From NCBI RefSeq assembly GCF_035918155.1, contig NZ_CP109327.1:124001-188000 (forward strand): DNA of 64,000 nt. Reading direction: 5' to 3'. Made by a program: the position numbers and the translations under genes. The DNA comes from Streptomyces sp. NBC_01591. GTDB lineage: Bacteria; Actinomycetota; Actinomycetes; Streptomycetales; Streptomycetaceae. The notes beneath the pieces were generated by a model. That model saw only the letters and a program-made list of their open reading frames with translations, was not told the DNA's origin and did not search any database. This document shows, piece after piece, positions 36,194 through 44,874 of this stretch (positions within the stretch are counted from its first letter, which is position 1; each line of letters opens with the position of its first letter).

Positions 36194-38149
36194 GTGCGAC
36201 ACCCGACCGACAGACCTATCCACACCGCGCCCGGACTCCCCGGCCTCAGCCGCCGCGCGCTGCTCGGAGCTGCCGGCGCCGCAGCGCTGCTGACCGCGCT
36301 GCCCGCCCGCCCCGCCGGCGCCACCGAGGGGACGACCGCCCTGCGGCTCCTCGACCCGCTGCCCCCGGGACTCCCCGACCGCACGCTGTTCGCCCCCGAG
36401 GAGCAGCGGTACGCGCCGTACCTGGTGACCCTCGCGCCGATGGCAAACGACATCGAGGATGCCGACCCGGCCACATACGGCTGGTTCAAGGGCGGCTGGT
36501 GGCGCACGCCGGACGAGCCGTACAACGCCCGGATCCAGGAGCACGTGTACACGCTGAGCTGGTTCTACGCCAACTCCCGGCCCTGGAACCCGTACGCCGG
36601 TGACCCGGCACTGCTGGCCCGCCTCGACGCAGCGCTCCAGCACTATCTGCGCCTGCAGCACGACAACGGCTCATGGCCGGAGTACCGCCCCACCGAATAT
36701 TCCAGAGCGGCCACCGGTTTCGGACTCGGGTATCTGAGCAAGACGCTGCAGGTTCTGCGCACGGCCGGGGCCCTGCCCGAGCGGCAGACCGAGATCCGGA
36801 CCGCCGTGCACAGAGCGATGGTGTGGTTCCTCGACCCCGGCAACACCACCGTCTGGCAGAACCCCCTGAGATACACCAACCACTACATCGCCGGCCTCGC
36901 AGGCGCGACTCTGAGTCTGCAACTGGACCCCGATGCCGCTTTGCAGACACGGCTGGCAGAACGCATCACCTTCATCGCAGACCGCGGTCAGAGCCCACAA
37001 GGTTTCTTCTACGAACCACGCGGCATGGATGTCGGCTACAACTTCGATGTCATGCTGCCGGACATGGCCGAGCTCTATCACCTCACCGGCGATCCGGCCA
37101 TGCTCTCCATGGCCCGCAAATTCGCCCCCTGGCTCGGCTACAACCTGGTGTGGGAGCCCGATGGATCGGGCTACTTCACCAACGTCGCCGCCTCCGCCCG
37201 CACCAGCTCCCTCTCGTACGACGGGGTCATGCTGGAGCCCGACCGCACGCACCTCGGCTCGCTCTTCGTGCCTGAAACACCCGAGCTCGCGGCGTTCTTC
37301 ACCGCCCGTGAGGACCGGGCGGACGCACGCGCCGCCTGGGCGGCGGATCCGAATCCCGTGCCGGTGCTGGAGCGCGGCAAGACCTCCCCGCGCGTCATCG
37401 CGCACGTCCCTTACGGCGATGGGTCCCCGACCCGTGCAGAGAAGAACGACGCGATCTCCGATCTGCCGTACCTGAGGCAGGACAACTTCGTCGAACTCCG
37501 CCGTGACGCCAAACAGGACTTCCTCTTCATCCGGCGCCCCAGCCTCTACCTGGGAACCTTCTTCGGCACCCGAGCCACCAGCCTCGTCCGCTCCGGCCTC
37601 ACCTTCCTGTGGCACCCCGACGCAGGCATGGTCGTGTACTCACTCAACAACGGCGACTCCTGGGCCACCGAGCTCGACGGCGGCCGGCTCGACGCCAACA
37701 GCGACCTGACGGCCGAGTACTTCACCGGTGCGCCCACCGCACGGCCCTGGACCGGCGGCGACCTCTCCCCCGGCGAACCCTTCTGCATCCAGTATCGCAC
37801 CCCCGACTCCGCGGTCACCACCGACGTCACTGTCGCCCAGCAGTCCGTGCGTCGCGTCGTGACCGCCGGCTCGGCGGCGAGCGAACTGATCCCGCTCGTG
37901 CTGCACCCGACCGACCAGGTGACCTTCACCGACGGCACGGAGGCGGCCTACGGCAGCGCGACTTCGGCTGCCGCGGACGGCCTTACCGTGCGCCGTGGCG
38001 ACACCACGATCTTGATCCGGTGGGATGCCCCACGCGCCGCCAGCCTCACCAGCGGCCCCACCACGTTCCTGCGCGACGCCACCCGCCGCGCCCACCTACT
38101 CCGCATCCCGCACCCTGGCGCTCTCCACCTGACGATCACGTTCAGCTGA
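36194..38149 (+). CDS. Tat-exported protein, probable alpha/alpha-barrel polysaccharide-active enzyme
   Basis: 651 residues from a GTG start with GAAGGAG upstream. Tat signal: SRRALLGAAGAAALLTALPA, cleavage near AGA. Mature N-terminal ~350 residues are helical repeats (YLRLQHDNGSWPEYRPTEYS, HYIAGLAGATLSLQL, GFFYEPRGMDVGYNFDVMLP) resembling alpha/alpha toroids of polysaccharide lyases and hydrolases. The C-terminal third is beta-rich (SLNNGDSWATELDGG, ITFS). No family is firmly recognised. As the only exported enzyme in the operon it likely makes the oligosaccharides taken up by the importer. Confidence 0.72.
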   Translation: MRHPTDRPIHTAPGLPGLSRRALLGAAGAAALLTALPARPAGATEGTTALRLLDPLPPGLPDRTLFAPEEQRYAPYLVTLAPMANDIEDADPATYGWFKGGWWRTPDEPYNARIQEHVYTLSWFYANSRPWNPYAGDPALLARLDAALQHYLRLQHDNGSWPEYRPTEYSRAATGFGLGYLSKTLQVLRTAGALPERQTEIRTAVHRAMVWFLDPGNTTVWQNPLRYTNHYIAGLAGATLSLQLDPDAALQTRLAERITFIADRGQSPQGFFYEPRGMDVGYNFDVMLPDMAELYHLTGDPAMLSMARKFAPWLGYNLVWEPDGSGYFTNVAASARTSSLSYDGVMLEPDRTHLGSLFVPETPELAAFFTAREDRADARAAWAADPNPVPVLERGKTSPRVIAHVPYGDGSPTRAEKNDAISDLPYLRQDNFVELRRDAKQDFLFIRRPSLYLGTFFGTRATSLVRSGLTFLWHPDAGMVVYSLNNGDSWATELDGGRLDANSDLTAEYFTGAPTARPWTGGDLSPGEPFCIQYRTPDSAVTTDVTVAQQSVRRVVTAGSAASELIPLVLHPTDQVTFTDGTEAAYGSATSAAADGLTVRRGDTTILIRWDAPRAASLTSGPTTFLRDATRRAHLLRIPHPGALHLTITFS

Positions 38150-38480
38150 ACCACACCAACGGGACGTCACCGGCGTCCCCGAAAGAATCGGACAGGCATG
38201 ACGATTCGACCGTCTCAACGAAAGTCGACGGTTGCGTGGCTGCTATCTCGATGAGTATTCCTGGCATCGGGTGACCCGCTGGCTGCGTAAACGACATCCT
38301 CGTGTCCCGTGGGCATCCTTGTTCCGGCGTTTCCTCCCGGGGAAACGCCGGCCGAAGACGGGATCTCGCTGATCCAACCCCAAAAGGTTCCGGTGGTCCG
38401 CTACCGATATCGGAGGCGGAACATACCGACACCATGGACGCCAATACCGGCAGCCGTCGGCCAACCGGCGGCAAGAGCAC

Positions 38481-38545
38481 GTGGAGAGCCGGATGCTCGG
38501 AGACGGGCACGTCCGGTTCGGCGGGCGGGCGGGCCGGGGAAACGG
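38481..38545 (+). ncRNA. Group II intron RNA fragment
   Basis: GAGCCGGATGCTCGGAGACG followed by GGCACGTCCGGTTCG folds as the stem-loop typically found just before the ORF of bacterial group II introns (AGCCGGA pairs with TCCGGTT, CTCG with CGGG around GAGA). The reverse transcriptase ORF and the intron 3' domains are absent nearby. The surrounding 38150-38590 contains no gene. Confidence 0.5.
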
Positions 38546-38589
38546 AACACCAGAAATGGTGTCACCGCGCCCCAGTCCGACCCGACTCA

Positions 38590-38765
38590 TCCACACAGAA
38601 CACCAATGCCCGTTCGGCGGGTCCAGGTAGAGGCCGACGACATCGTGGACCTTGTCGACGACGTACGGATCGGTCGACAGCTTGAAGGTCTTCTCCGAGC
38701 GGTGCGGCTGTGGGTCGAACGCCCGCCAGATCCGTGACACCGATGACTGCGAAAGTCCCCGACAC
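38590..38765 (-). pseudogene. IS630-family transposase fragment with frameshift
   Basis: The minus strand reads SQSSVSRIWRAFDPQPHRSE then TFKLSTDPYVVDKVHDVVGL YLDPP and, after a shift, AERALVFCVDES. These are consecutive conserved blocks of IS630 transposases, ending at the first catalytic Asp (FCVDE). Only ~58 codons remain. Confidence 0.75.
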
Positions 38766-38838
38766 TATGCCGCCCACGCGGGCCTGGTTCGCCCTTCAGC
38801 CCCTTTTCATTGTGCAGGGCCCCAGAGCGCCAGACCGT

Positions 38839-39066
38839 GGCCCCGCTCGCCGGGTAGACGACCATGCAATAGCCTTCTGCGCAGCGCTCCCAGCCATTGC
38901 GCCGCCCGCTGGCCAGGTCCACCGGATCGCCGTCGGCGATGCCCAGTTCGGCCAGGTCTTCGGGGTTGACCATGATGACCGGCGGGCGTAGTGGAAGCAG
39001 TTCGGCAGCCTCGCTGTCCACGACACTGGTCCAGCCGTGCCGCTTTTCGGCCCCTCGGACACGGTC
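38839..39066 (-). pseudogene. Molybdopterin-dependent oxidoreductase C-terminal fragment
   Basis: IMVNPEDLAELGIADGDPVD followed by LASGRRNGWERCAEGYCMVV YP matches the molybdopterin-dinucleotide-binding C-terminal domain of formate-dehydrogenase-like (FdhF/YdeP) proteins. The rest of the gene is missing. The interval 39067-39368 shows no further gene. Confidence 0.6.
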
Positions 39067-39368
39067 CTGGGCGGCCAGGACCGCGTGGGGGAAACCGGCC
39101 TGTTCCCAGCCGGGACAGCAGCCGATCGCTAGCGCCGGCCGCGTCAGGGTGCGCGGCCTGGGCCCGGCGTACAGGGAGCGCATGGACGGGCAGAACCGCT
39201 TGGCTGAGACCAGCGGGCGGCGCCAGGGCCTCGTCGAGGGCGGTCTGGGCCGCCTCCACGATTCCCGGATCGGGCACCTGCATCCGGCCGGTCATGCCGA
39301 ACACACCAGTTCGCCGCTCGCCGCGGCCGGGGCCCTCCGGGTGACGCGGCTCTTGATCAACTTGAAAA

Positions 39369-39382
39369 ACCGACTCGAAGGT
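39369..39382. promoter_or_regulatory. TetR operator, copy 1
   Basis: ACCGACTCGAAGGT, an ACC-N2-C-N2-G-N2-GGT imperfect palindrome 16 bp upstream of the TetR start codon. The same site recurs inverted before the SDR gene. Confidence 0.65.
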
Positions 39383-39398
39383 ATTTAGTATTGGGGGC

Positions 39399-40016
39399 AT
39401 GGGAAGGCCAGTGGATCAACTGACACCGAAGGGCGCGGCGACGCGCCGGGAGATTCTGCGCGCCGCCGCCCGTGTCTTCGATGCCAAGGGGTACGCCCTG
39501 GCCCGGATGGACGACGTGGTGAGCGAGACCGGCCTCACCAAGGGTGCCGTGTACTTCCACTTCAAGAGCAAGGCCGCCCTGGCCCATGCGGTCGTCGACG
39601 ATCAGAAGCAGGGGATGCTTGCGCATGTGCGCAGGCAGCTCGAGGGGCTCGGAGGGCCGGCTGCGCAGGTACGCGGACTCGTCCCCGTCCTCGTGGACCT
39701 CGTCATCGCCGAACCCGCGGGATGGTCCGTCGTGCGGCTCGACCGCGAGCTCACCACCGAGTCACCGCAGGAACGCGCTCAGGTGTCCGTTCTCGCGGAG
39801 TGGGTCGGCCTGGTCGAAGAACTCCTTCTGGCCGGCGCCCGCGCGGGCGACCTGCACCTTCCGGCCGACGCCCACGTGCTGGCGACCGTATTCGTGGGCG
39901 CGTTCGACGGGCTGAAGGGCGTCCTCGAGGCCACGGGGCGCGCCACTCCCGAAGAGCTGCGCCGTGCAGCAGGCGCTCTCGCCGAAGTCATTGAGGCGAC
40001 CATCGAAGCTCACTGA
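39399..40016 (+). CDS. TetR-family repressor
   Basis: 205 residues. N-terminal HTH: TRREILRAAARVFDAKGYAL, MDDVVSETGLTKGAVYFHFK, SKAALAHAVVDDQ, a pattern close to gamma-butyrolactone receptor-like TetR proteins. The ligand domain covers ~60-205. Shared operators before its own gene and before the downstream SDR gene imply it represses both. Confidence 0.92.
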   Translation: MGRPVDQLTPKGAATRREILRAAARVFDAKGYALARMDDVVSETGLTKGAVYFHFKSKAALAHAVVDDQKQGMLAHVRRQLEGLGGPAAQVRGLVPVLVDLVIAEPAGWSVVRLDRELTTESPQERAQVSVLAEWVGLVEELLLAGARAGDLHLPADAHVLATVFVGAFDGLKGVLEATGRATPEELRRAAGALAEVIEATIEAH

Positions 40017-40078
40017 ACGCGGGCAGGCCGGACATCACGCACGTCGGCCACGTCGGCCTTTTCATCGCCAAGAAAAAA

Positions 40079-40092
40079 ACCTTCAAGTCGGT
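40079..40092. promoter_or_regulatory. TetR operator, copy 2
   Basis: ACCTTCAAGTCGGT, the reverse complement of the upstream site with one difference, ending 12 bp before the SDR start codon. A repressor here would block the SDR promoter or initiation. Confidence 0.65.
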
Positions 40093-40104
40093 ATGGAGAC
40101 AGAC

Positions 40105-40899
40105 ATGAACTACTCGGACACTCTCACCTCCCAGCTGGCCGTCGTCACCGGCGCTTCGTCAGGGATCGGCGCCGAGTTCGCCCGACAGCTGGCCGCCCGC
40201 GGTGTGGACCTGGTCCTCGTCGCCCGTTCGAAAGACAAGCTGGAGGAGCTCGCCTCGACCCTGCGGACCAAGCACGGCGTGACCGTCAGACCCATCGCCC
40301 TCGACCTCTCCCTGCCCGACTCCTCCGAGACCCTCGCGCGCACGCTCGACAAGCAGGGCGTCGTGGTGGACATCCTCATCAACAACGCCGGCTTCGCTTC
40401 CCACGGCGACCTCGCCGAGGCCGACCCCGGCCACATGGCGTCCCAGGTGCAGCTCAACGTCGGCACGCTCGTCGGCAACACCACCCGGCTCCTGCCCGGC
40501 ATGGTCGAGCGCGGGCGCGGCACCGTCATCAACGTCGCCAGCACGGCCGGATTCCAGGCGGTGCCGCACATGGCGGTGTACTCCGCGACGAAGGCATTCG
40601 TCCTGTCCTTCACGCGTTCCCTCTGGGGCGAGACCCGCGGCACCGGTGTGACCGTCCTCGGGATCTGCCCGGGCGCCACCGACACCCCGTTCTTCGACGT
40701 GGCCGGTGACAACGCGTCGGTCGGCAGCCGGCGCACACCGCAGCAGGTCGTCGCCACAGCACTCGCGGCGCTCGGCGGACGCAAGGCGACCGTCGTCGAC
40801 GGCGCCGGCAATGCCCTGGTGTCACGCGTCGTCAGCCGCCTGGTACCCGAGCGCCCCCTGATCCGCATCGCCGAACGCAGCGTACGCCCCAGCGCGTGA
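40105..40899 (+). CDS. Short-chain dehydrogenase/reductase
   Basis: 264 residues from ATG 40105 (GGAG 8 nt upstream; ATG 40093 is possible but touches the operator). Classical SDR: VVTGASSGIGAEFARQLA nucleotide-binding motif, ILINNAGFAS, catalytic Ser in INVASTAGF and YSATK. Oxidises or reduces a carbonyl/alcohol with NAD(P)H. Controlled by the adjacent TetR protein; the inducer may be its substrate or a toxic carbonyl. Confidence 0.92.
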   Translation: MNYSDTLTSQLAVVTGASSGIGAEFARQLAARGVDLVLVARSKDKLEELASTLRTKHGVTVRPIALDLSLPDSSETLARTLDKQGVVVDILINNAGFASHGDLAEADPGHMASQVQLNVGTLVGNTTRLLPGMVERGRGTVINVASTAGFQAVPHMAVYSATKAFVLSFTRSLWGETRGTGVTVLGICPGATDTPFFDVAGDNASVGSRRTPQQVVATALAALGGRKATVVDGAGNALVSRVVSRLVPERPLIRIAERSVRPSA

Positions 40900-40976
40900 A
40901 AGGCCCGCTGGCGAACCGTGAACGCAACGTCGTCGTCCAGGGCGAAGACCTCGGACGGTGGGTGAGTGCGCAGCGG

Positions 40977-41838
40977 GGCGTTGTCACGTTGGTGCGGTGT
41001 TGATCGATTGAGGGCGCGTCAGGGTGTGTAGGGGTCGGGTGGGGGCCTGGCTTACGCTGCGATGGGCTGGTCGGTGGCGCCGGTGATCTCGTCCCAGATG
41101 GTGAAGCGGGTGGTCATCTCGGTGCGGTATTGGGTGGCGGTCATCAGGTGGCGGCGTGGTCGGAAGTGCGGTGAGATGCCGCTGAACGCGGACAGGAACC
41201 GCTGGGCCCCGCCGGTACTGCGGAAGCCCTTCATCGCGCGTTCGTGCTGCCTCGTCGGCTGATGGCTGTTCTCGGCCCGGTTGTTCAGACCCTTGTGGGC
41301 GCGGTGTTCTACGGAGGGCATGACCTCGCGGTGGGCCGCGCCGTAGGAGCGGAGCTTGTCGGTGACGATCACCCTCGGCACCGAGCAGGTCTTCTTGAGC
41401 AGTTTGTGGAAGAACCGCCTGGCCGCAGCCTTGTCCCTTCGGCCCTGGACCAAAATGTCGAGCACGTTGCCATCGGCGTCGACGGCCCGCCACAGGTACT
41501 TCAGCTCACCGTTGATCCTGAGGAAGACCTCGTCCAGGTGCCACTTGTCACCCGGCTGCACACGCCGGCGGCCCAGGCCGTTGGCGTAGGCCTGCCCGAA
41601 CTTCGTACACCAGCGGCGGACCGTCTCGTGGGAGACGATCACGCCGCGCTCGAGCATCAGCTCCTCGACCTCGCGGAACGACAGCGGGAAACGGAAGTAC
41701 AGCCACACGCAGTGCGCAATGATCTCCACCGGTTACCGGTGCCCCTTGTACGACGGCGGCGCGCTGTCCACGGACGCCCCCTCCCAGCACGACCAACCAG
41801 AAGATCATCCCAGGCCGGTCAGTCAACGTGACAGTGCC
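40977..41838 (-). mobile_element. IS6-family insertion sequence
   Basis: About 862 bp with inverted ends GGCGTTGTCACGTTG (left) and GGCACTGTCACGTTG (right, opposite strand). It contains a single IS6 transposase. No 8-bp target duplication is obvious, which is common after IS6 cointegration and recombination. Confidence 0.8.
41052..41729 (-). CDS. IS6-family transposase
   Basis: 225 residues. HTH FREVEELMLERGVIVSHETV, then the DDE core: WHLDEVFLRINGELKYLWRA (D), VIVTDKLRSYGAAH (D) and LNNRAENSHQPTRQHERAMK (E) followed by KGFRS. Complete and potentially active. Confidence 0.93.
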   Translation of the reverse strand: MEIIAHCVWLYFRFPLSFREVEELMLERGVIVSHETVRRWCTKFGQAYANGLGRRRVQPGDKWHLDEVFLRINGELKYLWRAVDADGNVLDILVQGRRDKAAARRFFHKLLKKTCSVPRVIVTDKLRSYGAAHREVMPSVEHRAHKGLNNRAENSHQPTRQHERAMKGFRSTGGAQRFLSAFSGISPHFRPRRHLMTATQYRTEMTTRFTIWDEITGATDQPIAA

Positions 41839-41887
41839 CGGGCGAGGGCTTCACGGTGGGTGATCACGACGACAGCGCGCTCGGTTG

Positions 41888-42145
41888 TCAGTCGGCCACG
41901 GTGTGCAACGCCTCAGATGCGGTCTCCTGGTCGTCGTGCTCGTAGTTGGCGAGGGCCAGACCGATAGCGAAGAAGGTCGGCGCCCACTCGCCGACGAAGA
42001 TGCCCCAGTGATCTGCACGCCCCGTCCGGCACTCCGCTTTCAACGACCCGGCCCACGAGGCAACGGCCAGACCGACGGAAAGGAAGCCGGCGCAGTACGC
42101 GTGCTCGGACTTCAGGCCCTTCTCGTGCAGCACTTTGATGATCAT
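41888..42145 (-). CDS. Small hypothetical protein
   Basis: 85 residues from the ATG at 42145, with GGGAGAG just upstream. FLSVGLAVASWAGSLKA and WAPTFFAIGLALANYEH are moderately hydrophobic helices, possibly a small membrane-associated protein; the C-terminus is acidic. No family recognised. Confidence 0.6.
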   Translation of the reverse strand: MIIKVLHEKGLKSEHAYCAGFLSVGLAVASWAGSLKAECRTGRADHWGIFVGEWAPTFFAIGLALANYEHDDQETASEALHTVAD

Positions 42146-42419
42146 GGCTCTCCCGAGAGTCAGATGGCCCCCATCCACCGTCGCGCAGGAAACCGTCCGC
42201 TGCACCTGGGGCAGGCGGTCACTGAAAACCGGGCCCGAATCCCAAGACACCCAAGGACATCGGCGCCTGGCTCGACTCGTGGCCGATCCCGTTTCCCTCG
42301 CCCGAAACAGCAGCCGGTGAGGGCGAGTGGGGCGGTCTCCTTCGCTCGGCGAACCTGAGGCGCGTGTCGTGATGTGCCACCACCACACGTGGACGGCTCC
42401 GTGGTGGCCGAGCAGGTCG

Positions 42420-42671
42420 ATCGCGCACCAAGTAGTCTCCAAGCAGCTGTACTTGTACCTGTACCGAACACCGCCGTGGCGGCTGCAAGTACCGCGGAAC
42501 GTCTTCGAGGAGCTGTAGGCCCCGTCCTTGCATTGGGCGGTGACACCCGCCGGGGTGCGCGCTGCCGGCCTTGCACACGCCGGTGGCGCGGGGCGCGCAC
42601 GCGGCCGTCGCCTCGGCCTGAACAGCCGGGACCAGGAGCGCGGCGGCGACGGCGAACGCGGTGCCCCCCAC
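42420..42671 (-). pseudogene. Secreted DUF3761-like protein, frameshifted
   Basis: One frame begins with a signal-peptide-like MGGTAFAVAAALLVPAVQAEA at 42671. In the neighbouring frame from ~42553 the sequence continues AGVTAQCKDGAYSSSKTFRG TCSRHGGV, the short Cys/His-containing core seen in DUF3761 proteins. A shift near 42555 separates the halves, so the gene is probably dead, or a sequencing error is present. Confidence 0.5.
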
Positions 42672-42773
42672 GCCCTGACGACGCGGAGCAATCTCGCTTT
42701 CTGGCGGGGGGTGCCTCTATGTTCTTCGTCAACCCCAAGGTGCCGGTTCTGGGGTGGTTTGCCGGGGTGGGGT

Positions 42774-43181
42774 TCATGCGGTTGCTGGGGTGTTGGTTCG
42801 GGGTTCGCGGGGCTCGTAGAAGGTGCCGTCTCGGAGCATGGCGAACAGGACGCTGATGCGTTGGCGTGCGAGGCGGAGGAGGGCCTGTGTGTGGGTCTTG
42901 CCGCGGGCGCGTTGTTTGTCGTAGTAGGTGCGGGAGACGGGATCGGCGTTCATGCAGGCGAAGGCGGAGAGGAACATGGCGCGTTTGAGCTGCCGGTTTC
43001 CTCCTCGGGGTGCGTGTTCGCCGTGGATCGATATGCCTGACTGCTTGGTGGTGGGGGCGAGGCCGGCGTAGGAGGCGAGGTGGGCGGCGGTGGGGAAGCC
43101 GGTGCCGTCGCCGACGGTGGTCAGCAGGACTGCGGCGGTCCTGACGCCGACTCCGGGCATCGAGGTCAGGACCGGGGAAAG
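42774..43181 (-). pseudogene. IS110-family transposase, 3' half of an interrupted gene
   Basis: Encodes the Transposase_20 domain: LSPVLTSMPGVGVRTAAVLL, FPTAAHLASYAGLAPTTKQS, with GGNRQLKRAMFLSAFACMNA and the serine-bearing region. It begins at the CTTTCC that follows the CT core, and joins in frame with the 5' half at 44875-45687 if the intervening element is removed (EAHP + LSPVL). Confidence 0.9.
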
Positions 43182-43204
43182 AGACATCCGATGCAGTTGA
43201 TCTG

Positions 43205-44446
43205 TCAAGCGGCGATGGTGAGTTGTGGGGTTGACGGTGCGGGGAACGCGGCGAGCTCGTCATAGCGGGTTCGCTTGGTAAGGCAGTGGTGGAGGCAGCC
43301 GAGCATGCGGTTGAAGAGGTTGCGCTGAGCGGCGGTGTGACGGTCTCCATCGGCTCGCCGCCGGTCGTAGTGGGCCCGGGCTCCGGGTGAAGCGGTCAGG
43401 CTGGCGAAGGCCCAGACATAGCCGACCGAGGCCAGACGCTGGTTCTTGACCCGTCGGGCCATGACCGCGAGGCTCCTGCCGGACGCCCGGGTGACCGGTG
43501 CGGCTCCGGCGAAGGCCTTGAGCCCTCTAGCGTCGGTGAAGCGGGATCGGTCGTCACCGATCTCGGCGAGCACCCGGGCGCCGGTGAGAGCCCCGAGCCC
43601 TGGAAAGCTGGTGATGACCTCGGCGTCCGGGTGCGTGTCAAAAGACTCCACCGTCGCTTCGGCGAGGTCGTCGACACTGGTGCAGGCGGCATCAAGTTGT
43701 CTGAGCAGGGCGATGGCCTGGCGGCCCATGGCCTGCTCGACCTGCGGAGGCTGGCGCATCTGCGGGATGCGCAGTGCGTCTCGGAGCCGTTCGGCTTCCG
43801 CCTCGATGCCGCGTTGGCGGCCGGCCCTTTTCAGGAGCGAGCGCAGCTGGACGCGGGTGAGCCTGGCCGCCTGTTCGGGTGTGGGGGCCGCGGCCAGGAG
43901 GACGCGGGCGACGTTGCTGCTGATTCCTTCGCGGTTGTGCTGGAAGGTCGCGAGGAAGCCGGGGAAGCATTCGCGCAGGTGGGAGCGGAGTTTGTTGCCC
44001 GCTTGGGTGCGGTCCCAGACCGCGTCCTGCTGAGCGCGGGCCAGGACGGCTATAGCGCGGGCGAGTTCGCTGTCGTCGGGCAGCGGCCGGTGGGCGGCCT
44101 TGTCCGTGCGCAAGATGTTCGCGAGCACCATGGCGTCGAGGTGGTCGGACTTCTTGCGGGTGACCGTATGCCGGTCGCGGTAGCGTGCGGCGGCCATCGG
44201 GTTGATCGCGTAGACGGGCCGGCCGGTGGCTCGCAGGCAGGCCACAAGGAGGCCGCGGGAGGTCTCGATCGCGACAGGAATCAGGGTGTTCGCGCTGTCG
44301 CCGTGAGCGGTGAGGAGACTGAGGAGCTGGTGCAGGCCCTCGAGGTCGTCGTTGATTCGGGCCCTGGATAACAAGGTGCCCTCGTGGTCGATCAGAGCGA
44401 CATCGTGGTGGTCGCTGGCCCAGTCGATTCCGCAGGTGACGGTCAT
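43205..44446 (-). CDS. IS110-family transposase (DEDD recombinase)
   Basis: 413 residues from ATG 44446. RuvC-like DEDD domain: VTCGIDWASDHHDVALIDHE, the Glu in VAIETSRGLL, and KSDHLDAMVLANILRTDKA with the two Asp residues. C-terminal Transposase_20 domain: ITSFPGLGALTGARVLAEIG and GAAPVTRASGRSLAVMARRV containing the catalytic Ser region. Full length. With its bridge RNA it would recombine donor and target without free ends. Confidence 0.93.
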   Translation of the reverse strand: MTVTCGIDWASDHHDVALIDHEGTLLSRARINDDLEGLHQLLSLLTAHGDSANTLIPVAIETSRGLLVACLRATGRPVYAINPMAAARYRDRHTVTRKKSDHLDAMVLANILRTDKAAHRPLPDDSELARAIAVLARAQQDAVWDRTQAGNKLRSHLRECFPGFLATFQHNREGISSNVARVLLAAAPTPEQAARLTRVQLRSLLKRAGRQRGIEAEAERLRDALRIPQMRQPPQVEQAMGRQAIALLRQLDAACTSVDDLAEATVESFDTHPDAEVITSFPGLGALTGARVLAEIGDDRSRFTDARGLKAFAGAAPVTRASGRSLAVMARRVKNQRLASVGYVWAFASLTASPGARAHYDRRRADGDRHTAAQRNLFNRMLGCLHHCLTKRTRYDELAAFPAPSTPQLTIAA

Positions 44447-44459
44447 CGTGGCGTGTTCG

Positions 44460-44870
44460 TCCTCTCGGTCTGGGGTGTCCTGCTGGTCGCAGCCGTGCGG
44501 GGGCACGCGTCTCCCTAATGGAAGGGCTCGATGGCCCTGCATCCGATTAGCCGTTCGTGACCCCAGCGACTCACAGGGCCCTCGGTCTGCTCCAGAGCTC
44601 GGCGGCTCCAGGCGTGGTGAGAGGTGACCCCTGTGGGCGGCTCGGACCACAAACTTCAACGATCCGATCATCGGACTGGATGCGGTGGGGTACGGACTCG
44701 TGACGCTGGACGGCACCGGAGGCCGACTCTTGACCAAGGGATCCAAGTCCCTGGGGGTGTGCGCGGCTTCTCCGGCACCGACCACCGTCACGAGGGTGAT
44801 GCGGGGCCCGCAGTCTCTTTCAAGGCGTCGACGGGCCGGGGTGGGCCTGGCGGTGCCCCGCATCACTGCC
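44460..44870 (-). ncRNA. Candidate bridge RNA of the inserted IS110 element
   Basis: Read on the minus strand. Target loop (44866-44796): a perfect 12-bp stem GTGATGCGGGGC / GCCCCGCATCAC encloses AGGCCCACC, identical to the 9 bases left of the insertion core, and GAAAGAG, complementary to the bases CTCTTTC right of it. Donor loop (about 44560-44505): ATCGGATG equals the element's own right-end sequence next to the core, an AGGGC/GCCCT hairpin follows, then CCATTAG is complementary to CTAATGG at its left junction. Order (target loop, then donor loop, then transposase) and guide polarity agree with IS621-type bridge RNAs. Exact 5' and 3' ends are unknown; the two loops are ~235 nt apart, longer than in IS621. 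Confidence 0.75.
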
Positions 44871-44874
44871 CATT

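Larger units (their letters stand above)
43182..44874 (-). mobile_element. IS110-family element inserted inside another IS110 element
   Basis: 1693-bp insertion that splits a resident IS110 transposase gene. On the minus strand the left junction is CACC-CT-AATGGG and the right junction GGATGT-CT-CTTTCC, i.e. one CT dinucleotide at each edge, as expected for bridge-RNA-guided IS110 recombination at a CT core. There are no terminal inverted repeats, which is normal for this family. It contains a 413-codon transposase gene and a ~430-bp 5' noncoding region with a bridge-RNA candidate. Confidence 0.88.

Noticed and set aside
38587..39183. 198-codon minus-strand ORF read as one gene
   Set aside because: It strings together a molybdopterin-domain remnant and part of an IS630 remnant in the wrong frame; not a single protein.
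42160..43350. 396-codon minus-strand ORF spanning the DUF3761 remnant and IS110 C-terminus
   Set aside because: Pro/Arg/His-rich out-of-frame translation of the IS110 gene.
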